Assembly: GCA_945947715.1 (NCBI GenBank)
Contig: CAMEYZ010000158.1
Coordinates: 1-5,101 of the forward strand
Direction: 5' to 3'
Source of the DNA: an uncultured Clostridia bacterium
GTDB lineage: Bacteria; Bacillota; Clostridia; Oscillospirales; Ruminococcaceae
Length of the DNA stretch: 5,101 nucleotides
Both the position numbers and the translations under genes were made by a program. A model generated the notes under the pieces. That model had not been told where the DNA came from, made no database searches, and worked only from the letters and a program-made list of their open reading frames with translations. Shown one piece after another: positions 1 through 5,101 of the stretch; position 1 is the first letter of the stretch, and each line of letters begins with the position of its first letter.

Positions 1-163
1 TGCCTGAAAAATACTCGTCAAGCTGTCTGCAGGCTTCGGTGAGGACCTCGGAGCGGGGAGCCTTATATCCTGCGTTATCATCAAGATTTAGCTCGATGAT
101 AGCCCCACATTCCTCTCTGATGACAAGTGTGCCAATGGGACTTGCATAGGTACATTCCGTCAT
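1..163 (-). CDS. ogt: Methylated-DNA--protein-cysteine methyltransferase (Ogt/MGMT type), N-terminal 54 codons only
   Basis: The gene runs off the left edge of the window; only residues 1-54 are present, in an uninterrupted frame. Two features match the N-terminal, ribonuclease-H-like part of Ogt-type O6-alkylguanine-DNA alkyltransferases: the early segment YASPIGTLVIRE (residues 6-17), and EACRQLDEYFSG (43-54), which resembles the family pattern 'A..QL.eYF.G'. These enzymes repair O6-methylguanine by moving the alkyl group to a cysteine in a PCHR motif in the C-terminal domain. That motif would lie outside this window, so catalytic competence cannot be judged. The ATG lies four bases after the response-regulator stop codon, and a GAGG (176-173) within the end of that gene gives a ribosome site 9 bases upstream. 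The gene is therefore probably the third member of the leftward operon. The segment between the first strands and the QLDEYF helix looks rather short. The family call rests on motif recall, not a search. Confidence 0.8.
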   Translation of the reverse strand, partial: MTECTYASPIGTLVIREECGAIIELNLDDNAGYKAPRSEVLTEACRQLDEYFSG

Positions 164-167
164 GGGG

Positions 168-1730
168 TCATTCCTCTTCCTCGTCGTCGGAGGTCCTTGT
201 GTGGTCGGCGGAGTTCATGCGGAAGCTCTTTTTATAGGTCAGCGGACTTACTCCCACGCTCTTTTTGAATTTGTTGTGGAAATAGTTGATGTTGCTGTAG
301 CCCACCATTTCCGCCACCTCATAGACCTTGTACTCGTCCATGGCAAGCAGCCGCTTTGCCTCGGTTATGCGAATTGAATCGAGATAGTTATTGAAATTCT
401 CGCCAGTGTACTGGTGGAACACCTTGCCAAGATATGCGCTGTTGTAGCCGAATATCTGCGCCAGCATTTCCAGACGAAGCTCCTGATTGTAATTGGATTT
501 GATATACTGAACGACCCGCTCCATGGTAGACTTTGTAGTGCGTCCGAAGCAGATGTTGGACACCTCAGTGAAGGTGGATTTAAGCAGCCTGATAATATCG
601 AAAAGGCTGTTCTGCTCGCCTATTTCGGAAATTAGCTTTTCGCCTAAGATATCGTCCTGTTTTTTCTCTGCGGAGCTTTTGACTATCTTTGAGCGGATAT
701 CCATCACAAGGGTGATGCAGATGACCTTTATCCTTTCAGGGGGATATTTTTTGCAGCGCAGATTGTCCATGAGGATATCGAGAGTTTTTTCAAGCTTTAC
801 CGTGTCGTTTATCTCCATGAATGCGAATATCTGGGAGGTTATCTCGGACATGCTCATGACCTCCTCAGGGGAGCGGTTCATGACGTCCTCGGTAACGACG
901 CCGTAATGCATGTAAAGGAAGCGGCAGCTGTAGAGCTTATATGCGGACTTGTAGGAATTGCAGATATCGGCTGGGGAGGAAACGGTATTTCCCACGGCAA
1001 TGAAAATGATGCCGCTGAAGCTTTTGTTCAGACGGTAGAGCATTTCCATGATGCCGCTGTGCTTCCAGCCCTTGAAAACTATCGCCTGCATGCCGCTTAA
1101 GTCCATGGACACGATATCCACGTTGCCGCAGTTATTGAAGAACTTGTTTACGTTGGTTATGACCGTGGAGCGGTGCTCAGGGGAGTCCTTGTCGGTGCAG
1201 CTGATGATCGCTGTAGCATAGGAAGAGAAGGTATACCCCGACGATTGTGCCTCCTTGATAGCCTTGGGGTCGCCGGAAAGGAGCCCCTTGGTGAGCTGTT
1301 CGTTGATATACTCGCAGCCCTTTGCGAGGCGGAAATCCAGTTCCCGTTCTTTGAGTATCTTTTCGCGGACGTTTTTCAGACATTCGATAAGCTCGTCCTC
1401 GTCCACGGGCTTAAGGATATAGTTTTCCACGCCCAGGGATATGGCGTTTTTAGCGTTGGAGAAATCAGAATATCCCGAAAGGATGATGACCTTACCGGAA
1501 AAGCCCTTTGCGATAGCCTCCTCGGTCATTTCAATGCCTGATTTTCCGGGCATTTTAACGTCTGCTATGACGATATCAGGGTGAAGGGACATTATTTTAT
1601 CGAGACCGTCATCTCCGTCCTCGCCCTCTCCAATTACATTAAGTCCCAGCTCATCCCATGGGATCATCATTTTAATACCTTGTCTGACGTTAGGTTCGTC
1701 ATCGACGAGCATTACATTAAGAATCTGCAT
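168..1730 (-). CDS. YesN-type response regulator: receiver domain plus AraC-family DNA-binding domain
   Basis: This 520-residue cytoplasmic transcription factor is the likely partner of the adjacent kinase. Residues 1-125 form a receiver domain with the acidic pair D10/D11, phosphoacceptor D57 (IVIADVKMPG), the switch serine S85 (VIILSGYSDF) and K107 (YILKPVDEDE). All catalytic positions are intact. Residues about 135-390 form the long central region typical of YesN proteins. The stretch FIAVGNTVSSPADICNSYKSAYKL (243-266, quoted as key residues G247, S259, A263) resembles the degenerate GGDEF-like module seen in PucR/CdaR-type regulators. Residues about 402-503 form an AraC-type double helix-turn-helix, with LEMLAQIFGYNSAYLGKVFH and the second-helix signature VAEMVGYSNINYFHNKFKK. 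The protein ends in an acidic tail, DDEEEE. Translation starts at ATG 1730, after GGAAAGGA with about 7-8 bases spacing. The start lies inside the 3' end of the kinase gene, which implies translational coupling. Direct targets cannot be read from the sequence. Confidence 0.96.
   Translation of the reverse strand: MQILNVMLVDDEPNVRQGIKMMIPWDELGLNVIGEGEDGDDGLDKIMSLHPDIVIADVKMPGKSGIEMTEEAIAKGFSGKVIILSGYSDFSNAKNAISLGVENYILKPVDEDELIECLKNVREKILKERELDFRLAKGCEYINEQLTKGLLSGDPKAIKEAQSSGYTFSSYATAIISCTDKDSPEHRSTVITNVNKFFNNCGNVDIVSMDLSGMQAIVFKGWKHSGIMEMLYRLNKSFSGIIFIAVGNTVSSPADICNSYKSAYKLYSCRFLYMHYGVVTEDVMNRSPEEVMSMSEITSQIFAFMEINDTVKLEKTLDILMDNLRCKKYPPERIKVICITLVMDIRSKIVKSSAEKKQDDILGEKLISEIGEQNSLFDIIRLLKSTFTEVSNICFGRTTKSTMERVVQYIKSNYNQELRLEMLAQIFGYNSAYLGKVFHQYTGENFNNYLDSIRITEAKRLLAMDEYKVYEVAEMVGYSNINYFHNKFKKSVGVSPLTYKKSFRMNSADHTRTSDDEEEE
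173..182 (-). promoter_or_regulatory. Ribosome binding site of the methyltransferase gene, embedded in the regulator's acidic tail codons
   Basis: The codons for the regulator's final acidic residues read GAG GAA GAG GAA on the minus strand. They supply two overlapping purine-rich Shine-Dalgarno-like tracts. The nearer GAGG (176-173) is 9 bases before ATG 163. Stop and start are separated only by CCCC, so translation of the repair gene is probably coupled to the regulator. Confidence 0.6.
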
Positions 1731-3537
1731 TGTTGTTTCCTTTCCGTGAATTTTCGGGACAGCGCGGGAGCATTATCCTGACGCTTGTACCCTCGCCCTC
1801 TTTGCTTGTTACCTTGATTCCGTATATATCGCCGTAGCTCATCTGAATACGCTTGTTCACGTTAGTAAGACCTATGCTCTTACCGCTTTCCGTGTTGTTT
1901 TCAGACAGCTTTATGTCGATCTGCTTTAGCTTTTCGGGAGCTATCCCGACACCATTGTCGTCAACGTCGATGTAGACGTACTCGCCGCAGTAGTAGATAT
2001 GGACATCGATCCTGCCGTTGGATTTGGAGCTTTCGATACCGTGGATAAAGGCATTTTCCACGATAGGCTGTATTATCAGCGGGAGTATCATGTAATCGTC
2101 GCTGACCGAGGAGCGTATATCGTAGGATATTTTATCTCCGAAACGAGCGGACTGCAGCTCCAGATAGCTGTTTGTAAAATCTATCTCCGATTTCAGAGTA
2201 ACGCTGTCGGTCTTAAGCTCCAGACATCGCCGCATGAACTTGCCCAGCTTCTTGATAAGATCTGCAGTCTCCTTGTCGTTGTTGCAGAAGGCCTTCATGC
2301 GGATAGTTTCCAGTGTATTGTAAAGGAAATGAGGATTTATCTGACTGGCAAGAGCCTTGAATTCGGCATCACGCTGATTGAGCTTAAGTCGTTCCGATTC
2401 CAGCTTTGCGTTATAGATGTCGTTCATCATCAGCTGCATGCTGTCCACCATTATGCAGAGGTCCTCTTCGAGCTGAGCGACCTCATCGTTATCCTTAAGC
2501 TCACGGGTCACGTTGAAGTTTCCCAGTGCAACGCTGTGCATCTTGTCACGAAGCATAGTGATGCGGCGGCTAAACGAGATTACATACAATATAACGATAA
2601 GCAGCGATATCACAAACAGGAACAGCGTATAAAGTGAATAAAAGGATGTCAGCTTTTTATTCTGTGCTTCAAGGCTGCTTCCGGGATTTATGAGGAATAT
2701 TTGGAAAACATTTTCCGAAAGACCGCTGCTGAAGGTCTTTAGAATGGTCAGAGCGGAGATGTTGTTAAATTCAGAATCTATGACCTCTTCGGCATTCGGA
2801 ACGGAAAAATCCGTAGAGGCTACCGTGATGATATTTCCCGCATTTATCCCTTCAAGAGAGCTGAAATACACTATACCGTTGTTAATGGAAAGCACGGTCT
2901 TATATGTATCGTCGCTTATGTAATCTCCGAGCCACTCGGGGTTTATGGCAAGGACTGCCACAGCACAGGGCTCTCCGTCAGGACTGCATATCCTTCTTGT
3001 GCAGCTAAGATATACTTCTCTTGTAACAGGGTCCTTGATGACCCTCCACAGCGGAAAGGGCGTATCAATGGCGGAATTGTACCAGTTCTGTGAGGTAATG
3101 CTTTCGTCTGCGAAACGGAAGCTTGAATTGAATACGAAGTCGTCTCTGGGGATATATATCCTGATAGCCTTAAGCTGCGGAAAAATAGAAACGTAATTGT
3201 CTATGATTTCGTTATCGGCGTAAAATCTGTATATCTCAGACTTTTTGGAATACTCTCCGCAGATAAAGGAGGGAATATCATCACCGTTGCAGATAACGTC
3301 GGATATATTTTCTATAGTGTAGACCATATCGGTAAGCTGTATCCTGATATTGTCCGTATTTTTGAGTGCGTTGTCCGTTTCATTTTTTGAAAGGTTTGTT
3401 CTTATGGTATGAAGCAGGAACATGCTTCCTATGAAAACGGGGATTATCACGATTATATAGATGAGCATCATTTTTGTGCGGAGCTTATGTCCGTTGAAAA
3501 ACTGCTCAAATTTTTTCAGTATACTCAAAAGCGTCAT
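1717..3537 (-). CDS. YesM-type sensor histidine kinase (dCache-like sensor, HAMP, His_kinase family)
   Basis: This is a 606-residue membrane sensor kinase. After a short basic N-terminus come transmembrane helix 1 (about 24-44), an extracytoplasmic domain (about 45-298) and transmembrane helix 2 (about 299-321). A HAMP linker (about 322-372) and the YesM/LytS-type kinase core follow. The external domain has dCache-like features, including NWYNSAIDTPFPLW (151-164) and AVAVLAINPEWL (192-203). The kinase core carries the phosphoacceptor H403 in LASQINPHFLYNTLE, the N-box N495 in IIQPIVENAFIHG, the ATP-binding DDNGVG (526-531) and the glycine-rich GKSIGLTNVNKRI (552-564). All key residues are present, so it should be active. 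It is first in the leftward operon and ends 14 bp inside the regulator gene. The start is taken as ATG 3537, which gives a normal N-terminus for the family. Its ribosome site (GGAAAGG, 3545-3539) is unusually close. The external domain contains five cysteines (83, 93, 179, 184, 191). The ligand is unknown. Confidence 0.96.
   Translation of the reverse strand: MTLLSILKKFEQFFNGHKLRTKMMLIYIIVIIPVFIGSMFLLHTIRTNLSKNETDNALKNTDNIRIQLTDMVYTIENISDVICNGDDIPSFICGEYSKKSEIYRFYADNEIIDNYVSIFPQLKAIRIYIPRDDFVFNSSFRFADESITSQNWYNSAIDTPFPLWRVIKDPVTREVYLSCTRRICSPDGEPCAVAVLAINPEWLGDYISDDTYKTVLSINNGIVYFSSLEGINAGNIITVASTDFSVPNAEEVIDSEFNNISALTILKTFSSGLSENVFQIFLINPGSSLEAQNKKLTSFYSLYTLFLFVISLLIVILYVISFSRRITMLRDKMHSVALGNFNVTRELKDNDEVAQLEEDLCIMVDSMQLMMNDIYNAKLESERLKLNQRDAEFKALASQINPHFLYNTLETIRMKAFCNNDKETADLIKKLGKFMRRCLELKTDSVTLKSEIDFTNSYLELQSARFGDKISYDIRSSVSDDYMILPLIIQPIVENAFIHGIESSKSNGRIDVHIYYCGEYVYIDVDDNGVGIAPEKLKQIDIKLSENNTESGKSIGLTNVNKRIQMSYGDIYGIKVTSKEGEGTSVRIMLPRCPENSRKGNNNADS
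1739..1746 (-). promoter_or_regulatory. Ribosome binding site of the response regulator, inside the kinase gene
   Basis: CGGAAAGG lies 8 bases before ATG 1730 on the minus strand and continues as AAACAACA. It sits within the last codons of the kinase gene. Ribosomes finishing the kinase therefore pass over the regulator's start, which fits coupled synthesis of the two partners. Confidence 0.7.
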
Positions 3538-3599
3538 GCCTTTCCGGAAATAAATAGAAGGTCAGGACGGACAGATATTAAAAATCCTCCGCCTATTAT

Positions 3600-3628
3600 A
3601 TTATAGCACTAATTTTTGCAATTTTCAA
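3600..3628 (-). promoter_or_regulatory. Sigma-A-type promoter of the leftward kinase-regulator-repair operon
   Basis: Read on the minus strand, TTGAAA (3628-3623) and TATAAT (3605-3600) are separated by exactly 17 bases. A TG one base before the -10 makes it an extended -10 promoter. Predicted transcription starts near 3593, giving a leader of about 57 bases before the kinase ATG. A second TATAAT (3600-3595) overlaps the end of the first box. The site is intergenic, correctly oriented and close to consensus, so it is a strong candidate, though not experimentally shown. Confidence 0.8.
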
Positions 3629-3653
3629 TAGCTAATAGCTGATTTTTTCAATA
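3622..3653 (-). repeat. Direct repeat TATTGAAAA x2 overlapping the leftward -35 box
   Basis: On the minus strand, TATTGAAAA occurs at 3653-3645 and again at 3630-3622, so the copies start 23 bp apart. The promoter-proximal copy contains the TTGAAA -35 hexamer of the leftward promoter. AraC-type activators commonly bind direct repeats about two helical turns apart at or next to the -35, so this could be a site for the operon's own regulator. The sequence is A+T-rich, so chance is a real alternative. Confidence 0.4.
3627..3640. repeat. Tandem heptamer AATAGCT-AATAGCT
   Basis: Two perfect, directly adjacent copies of AATAGCT (3627-3633 and 3634-3640) lie immediately upstream of, and touching, the leftward -35 region. 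The seven-base period does not match a helical turn. It may be a regulator contact site or a small slippage duplication. No function is assigned. Confidence 0.35.
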
Positions 3654-3660
3654 AAAATGT

Positions 3661-3677
3661 AAAAATATCATATTTTT
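3661..3677. repeat. 17-bp palindrome between the two divergent promoters
   Basis: AAAAATAT (3661-3668) and ATATTTTT (3670-3677) are exact reverse complements around a single central C. The palindrome lies 18 bases upstream of the rightward -35 and 32 bases upstream of the leftward -35. That places it where a dimeric regulator could influence either promoter. It is pure A/T outside the centre, so it may instead be a flexible or UP-like A+T tract. Confidence 0.4.
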
Positions 3678-3695
3678 CTCAGTGTAATGTGTGCA

Positions 3696-3724
3696 TTGAC
3701 AAAATTGAAAAAATATTGTATAAT
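3696..3724 (+). promoter_or_regulatory. Consensus sigma-A promoter of the rightward sensor gene
   Basis: TTGACA (3696-3701) and TATAAT (3719-3724) are both perfect consensus hexamers and are 17 bases apart. The predicted start is near 3731, leaving a leader of about 87 bases before ATG 3818. That leader contains the hairpin at 3754-3789. The region upstream is very A+T-rich and could act as an UP element. A short dyad, AATATT-GTAT-AATATT (3712-3727), covers the -10 box. Confidence 0.85.
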
Positions 3725-3753
3725 ATTACCTATGATAAAGTGGGTTTGTTAAA

Positions 3754-3789
3754 AAAATCTGACTGAAATATCCTAAAATGTCAGATTTT
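3754..3789 (+). promoter_or_regulatory. Inverted repeat in the 5' leader: hairpin, possible attenuator or operator
   Basis: AAAATCTGAC (3754-3763) is exactly complementary to GTCAGATTTT (3780-3789), with a 16-base loop. The stem is 10 bp with four G-C pairs. The right arm ends in TTTT and runs into CTTAT, so the transcript would have a modest U-rich run after the inner stem (TCTGAC/GTCAGA). That resembles a weak intrinsic terminator or attenuator. The hairpin starts about 23 bases after the predicted transcription start and ends 28 bases before the ATG. A DNA operator is an equally possible reading. No known riboswitch class was recognised. Confidence 0.5.
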
Positions 3790-3807
3790 CTTATACTACA
3801 TGATATT

Positions 3808-3811
3808 GGAG
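3808..3811 (+). promoter_or_regulatory. Ribosome binding site deciding the start of the rightward sensor gene
   Basis: GGAG lies six bases upstream of ATG 3818. It falls inside the possible extension from the in-frame ATG at 3800, which has no purine-rich site before it. This supports 3818 as the true start. Confidence 0.7.
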
Positions 3812-3817
3812 TTAAAC

Positions 3818-5101
3818 ATGAGGAAAATGTTTCTGAAATATCTTGTGGTCATTATGCTGATCGCAATGATATTCATAATTATTCTAAATAATTATATAAC
3901 CGGAGTGATAGCCGAGCAGTATATGGAGCAGCAGGCGAAAAGCACGGTAAATCAGGTGGTCGAAAAAATAGTGACCAGCGAGACGGAAGCAGAAGAGCTT
4001 AAACGACGTCTTAGCGAGGATTATCTTACCCGATGCAAGGCTTTTCTGTATATGGCGGAAAGCAATCCTGAAATACTGACCGATACCGATGAGCTGAAAA
4101 ATATCACAGATCTGCTCAATGTGGACGAGCTCCATGTTATCGGCAGGGACGGTAAGATCACCAACAGCTCCGTAGACAGATATATCGGCTATGATATGGC
4201 AAACAGCCCGCAGTCTGCTGAGTTTCTTGCACTCTTCGAAGATGGCTCCACAGGGAAGCTTGTTCAGGATATCCAGCCTAACGGCGTAGAGGGCAGGGAG
4301 TTTCAGTATGTGGGACTGATCATGTCGGACAGGGAGCATATCCTTCAGATAGGAATGAAGCCAGAGCGCTACATTTCGGAGCTTAAAAAGAGCAATCTGT
4401 CGAATTTTATTGAAAATTCCGCCGACAAAAATACAAGTATTTTTATCATCAACAGAAAGACCGGCAGGTATGAGGAACATTCTGACCGTTCGCTGGTGGG
4501 TGCACTAACATCTGAAGTGCCCGATCTTGACAGCTTCTGCAATCAATATGTAAACGGAGGTACATACAAGTATCTTGATGTGAAGTATTACCTGTATGTC
4601 AGCGAATATGACGGAAAGATCATAGGCGTAAGCTATGATTACGCTTCCATTATGGGACTTATGCAGAATATGAGGACACTTACCATCGTCTTTGTATGTC
4701 TGACGTTCCTTATCATAATGGTGCTTATCGGCATGCTGGTAAATCAGCGTATCGTCAAGCATATCCACAGCATTATCTCCGATATGGACGATATTTCAGG
4801 CGGTGATCTGGACAAGACCGTAAACGAAAACAGTCTTCCTGAGTTTGAAAAGCTCAGCAGCGGGATAAACCATATGAAAAATGCCATAATCTCAAACGGA
4901 AACAAAATTGCGGGAATTATCGGAGCGGCAAATATTCCTATTGCAGTATATGAGATAAACTACCGCACAGGAGAATGTAGTGTTATCGGAAATCTCCGCA
5001 AGATGTTCCGCCTTACCGACGAGGAAAATCAGCGGCTCCTATCCGACAATAAGGCGCTGACTGATTATATATGCGATATTTCGTCCTGCCCCGAGGACGG
5101 T
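3818..5101 (+). CDS. Membrane sensor protein with Cache-like external domain, HAMP and PAS-like segment; 3' end missing
   Basis: This frame stays open for 428 codons and runs off the right edge. The layout visible is: a transmembrane helix at about 6-24, an extracytoplasmic domain at about 28-285, a second transmembrane helix at about 288-308, and a HAMP linker at about 309-357 (with DMDDISGGDLDKTV at 322-335). A PAS-like segment begins near 362 (AANIPIAVYEINYRTGECSV, 370-389). The external part contains ELHVIGRDGKITNSS (104-118) and YIGYDMANSPQSAEF (122-136), which resemble the Cache-type ligand-binding fold of clostridial signalling proteins. In such proteins this arrangement most often precedes a GGDEF or GGDEF-EAL domain, and sometimes a SpoIIE-type phosphatase or a kinase. 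No output motif is inside the window, so the enzymatic class is unassigned. ATG 3818 is preferred because GGAG (3808-3811) lies six bases upstream. An in-frame ATG at 3800 has no ribosome site. It is transcribed away from the kinase-regulator operon, from its own promoter. Confidence 0.9.
   Translation, partial: MRKMFLKYLVVIMLIAMIFIIILNNYITGVIAEQYMEQQAKSTVNQVVEKIVTSETEAEELKRRLSEDYLTRCKAFLYMAESNPEILTDTDELKNITDLLNVDELHVIGRDGKITNSSVDRYIGYDMANSPQSAEFLALFEDGSTGKLVQDIQPNGVEGREFQYVGLIMSDREHILQIGMKPERYISELKKSNLSNFIENSADKNTSIFIINRKTGRYEEHSDRSLVGALTSEVPDLDSFCNQYVNGGTYKYLDVKYYLYVSEYDGKIIGVSYDYASIMGLMQNMRTLTIVFVCLTFLIIMVLIGMLVNQRIVKHIHSIISDMDDISGGDLDKTVNENSLPEFEKLSSGINHMKNAIISNGNKIAGIIGAANIPIAVYEINYRTGECSVIGNLRKMFRLTDEENQRLLSDNKALTDYICDISSCPEDG

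Noticed and set aside
1999..2637. Long plus-strand open frame (212 codons) opposite the kinase gene
   Set aside because: It lies entirely antisense to the conserved kinase core, has no recognisable domain, and is explained by the codon pattern of the real gene.
3534..3590. Strong GGAGG (3590-3586, minus) near the 5' end of the kinase leader, possibly serving a leader peptide ending in a TGA that overlaps the kinase ATG
   Set aside because: The frame would need an ATA start, with no ATG, GTG or TTG at suitable spacing. The GGAGG begins only about three bases after the predicted transcript start. Not enough support for a gene.
3800..3820. Upstream in-frame ATG at 3800 as start of the sensor gene
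   Set aside because: No Shine-Dalgarno sequence precedes it, and the good GGAG site would then lie inside the coding sequence.
3884..4480. Minus-strand open frame (198 codons) opposite the rightward sensor gene
   Set aside because: The opposite strand encodes a coherent transmembrane, Cache and HAMP protein with a promoter and ribosome site. The antisense frame has no family features.
4505..4768. Minus-strand open frame (87 codons) near the second transmembrane helix
   Set aside because: It is antisense to the transmembrane and HAMP coding region, with no ribosome site or recognisable domain.
1..5101. CRISPR array, insertion sequence, tRNA or rRNA
   Set aside because: No regularly spaced repeats, transposase-like coding, terminal inverted repeats or RNA-gene signatures were seen. 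Almost all of the window is coding.

Overview
The window looks like chromosome from a low-to-moderate G+C Firmicute, most likely a gut or rumen clostridium of the Ruminococcus/Oscillospiraceae kind. I infer this from the YesM/YesN-type two-component pair, the consensus-like sigma-A promoters, the purine-rich Shine-Dalgarno sites and the Cache-HAMP sensor. No rRNA or other taxonomic marker is present, so the placement is tentative.

Layout. Three genes run leftward as one tight operon from a promoter near 3600-3628. The first is a YesM-type sensor histidine kinase (3537 to 1717). The second is a YesN-type AraC-family response regulator (1730 to 168) that overlaps the kinase gene by 14 bp. The third is the first 54 codons of a probable methylated-DNA--protein-cysteine methyltransferase (163 to 1, cut by the window edge), which begins four bases after the regulator's stop. 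A fourth gene runs rightward from 3818 and is cut at 5101. It encodes a two-pass membrane sensor with a Cache-like external domain, a HAMP linker and the start of a PAS-like domain. Its output domain lies outside the window.

The 280-bp A+T-rich gap between the divergent genes (3538-3817) holds both promoters. The leftward one is TTGAAA-17-TATAAT with an extended TG motif, and the rightward one is TTGACA-17-TATAAT. The gap also has a TATTGAAAA direct repeat that overlaps the leftward -35, a 17-bp palindrome between the promoters, and a 10-bp-stem hairpin in the rightward leader.

How it may work. The kinase probably senses a ligand outside the membrane and phosphorylates Asp57 of the regulator, which then binds DNA through its AraC-type domain. 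Targets in the intergenic region, and so autoregulation or control of the divergent sensor gene, are plausible but inferred. YesM/YesN pairs often sit beside carbohydrate transport or degradation genes. None is visible here, so the signal is unknown. I found no mobile element, CRISPR array, tRNA or rRNA. The unusual points are the DNA-repair gene coupled to a two-component system and the dense regulatory architecture between two divergent membrane sensors. I do not see a clearly new biological system.
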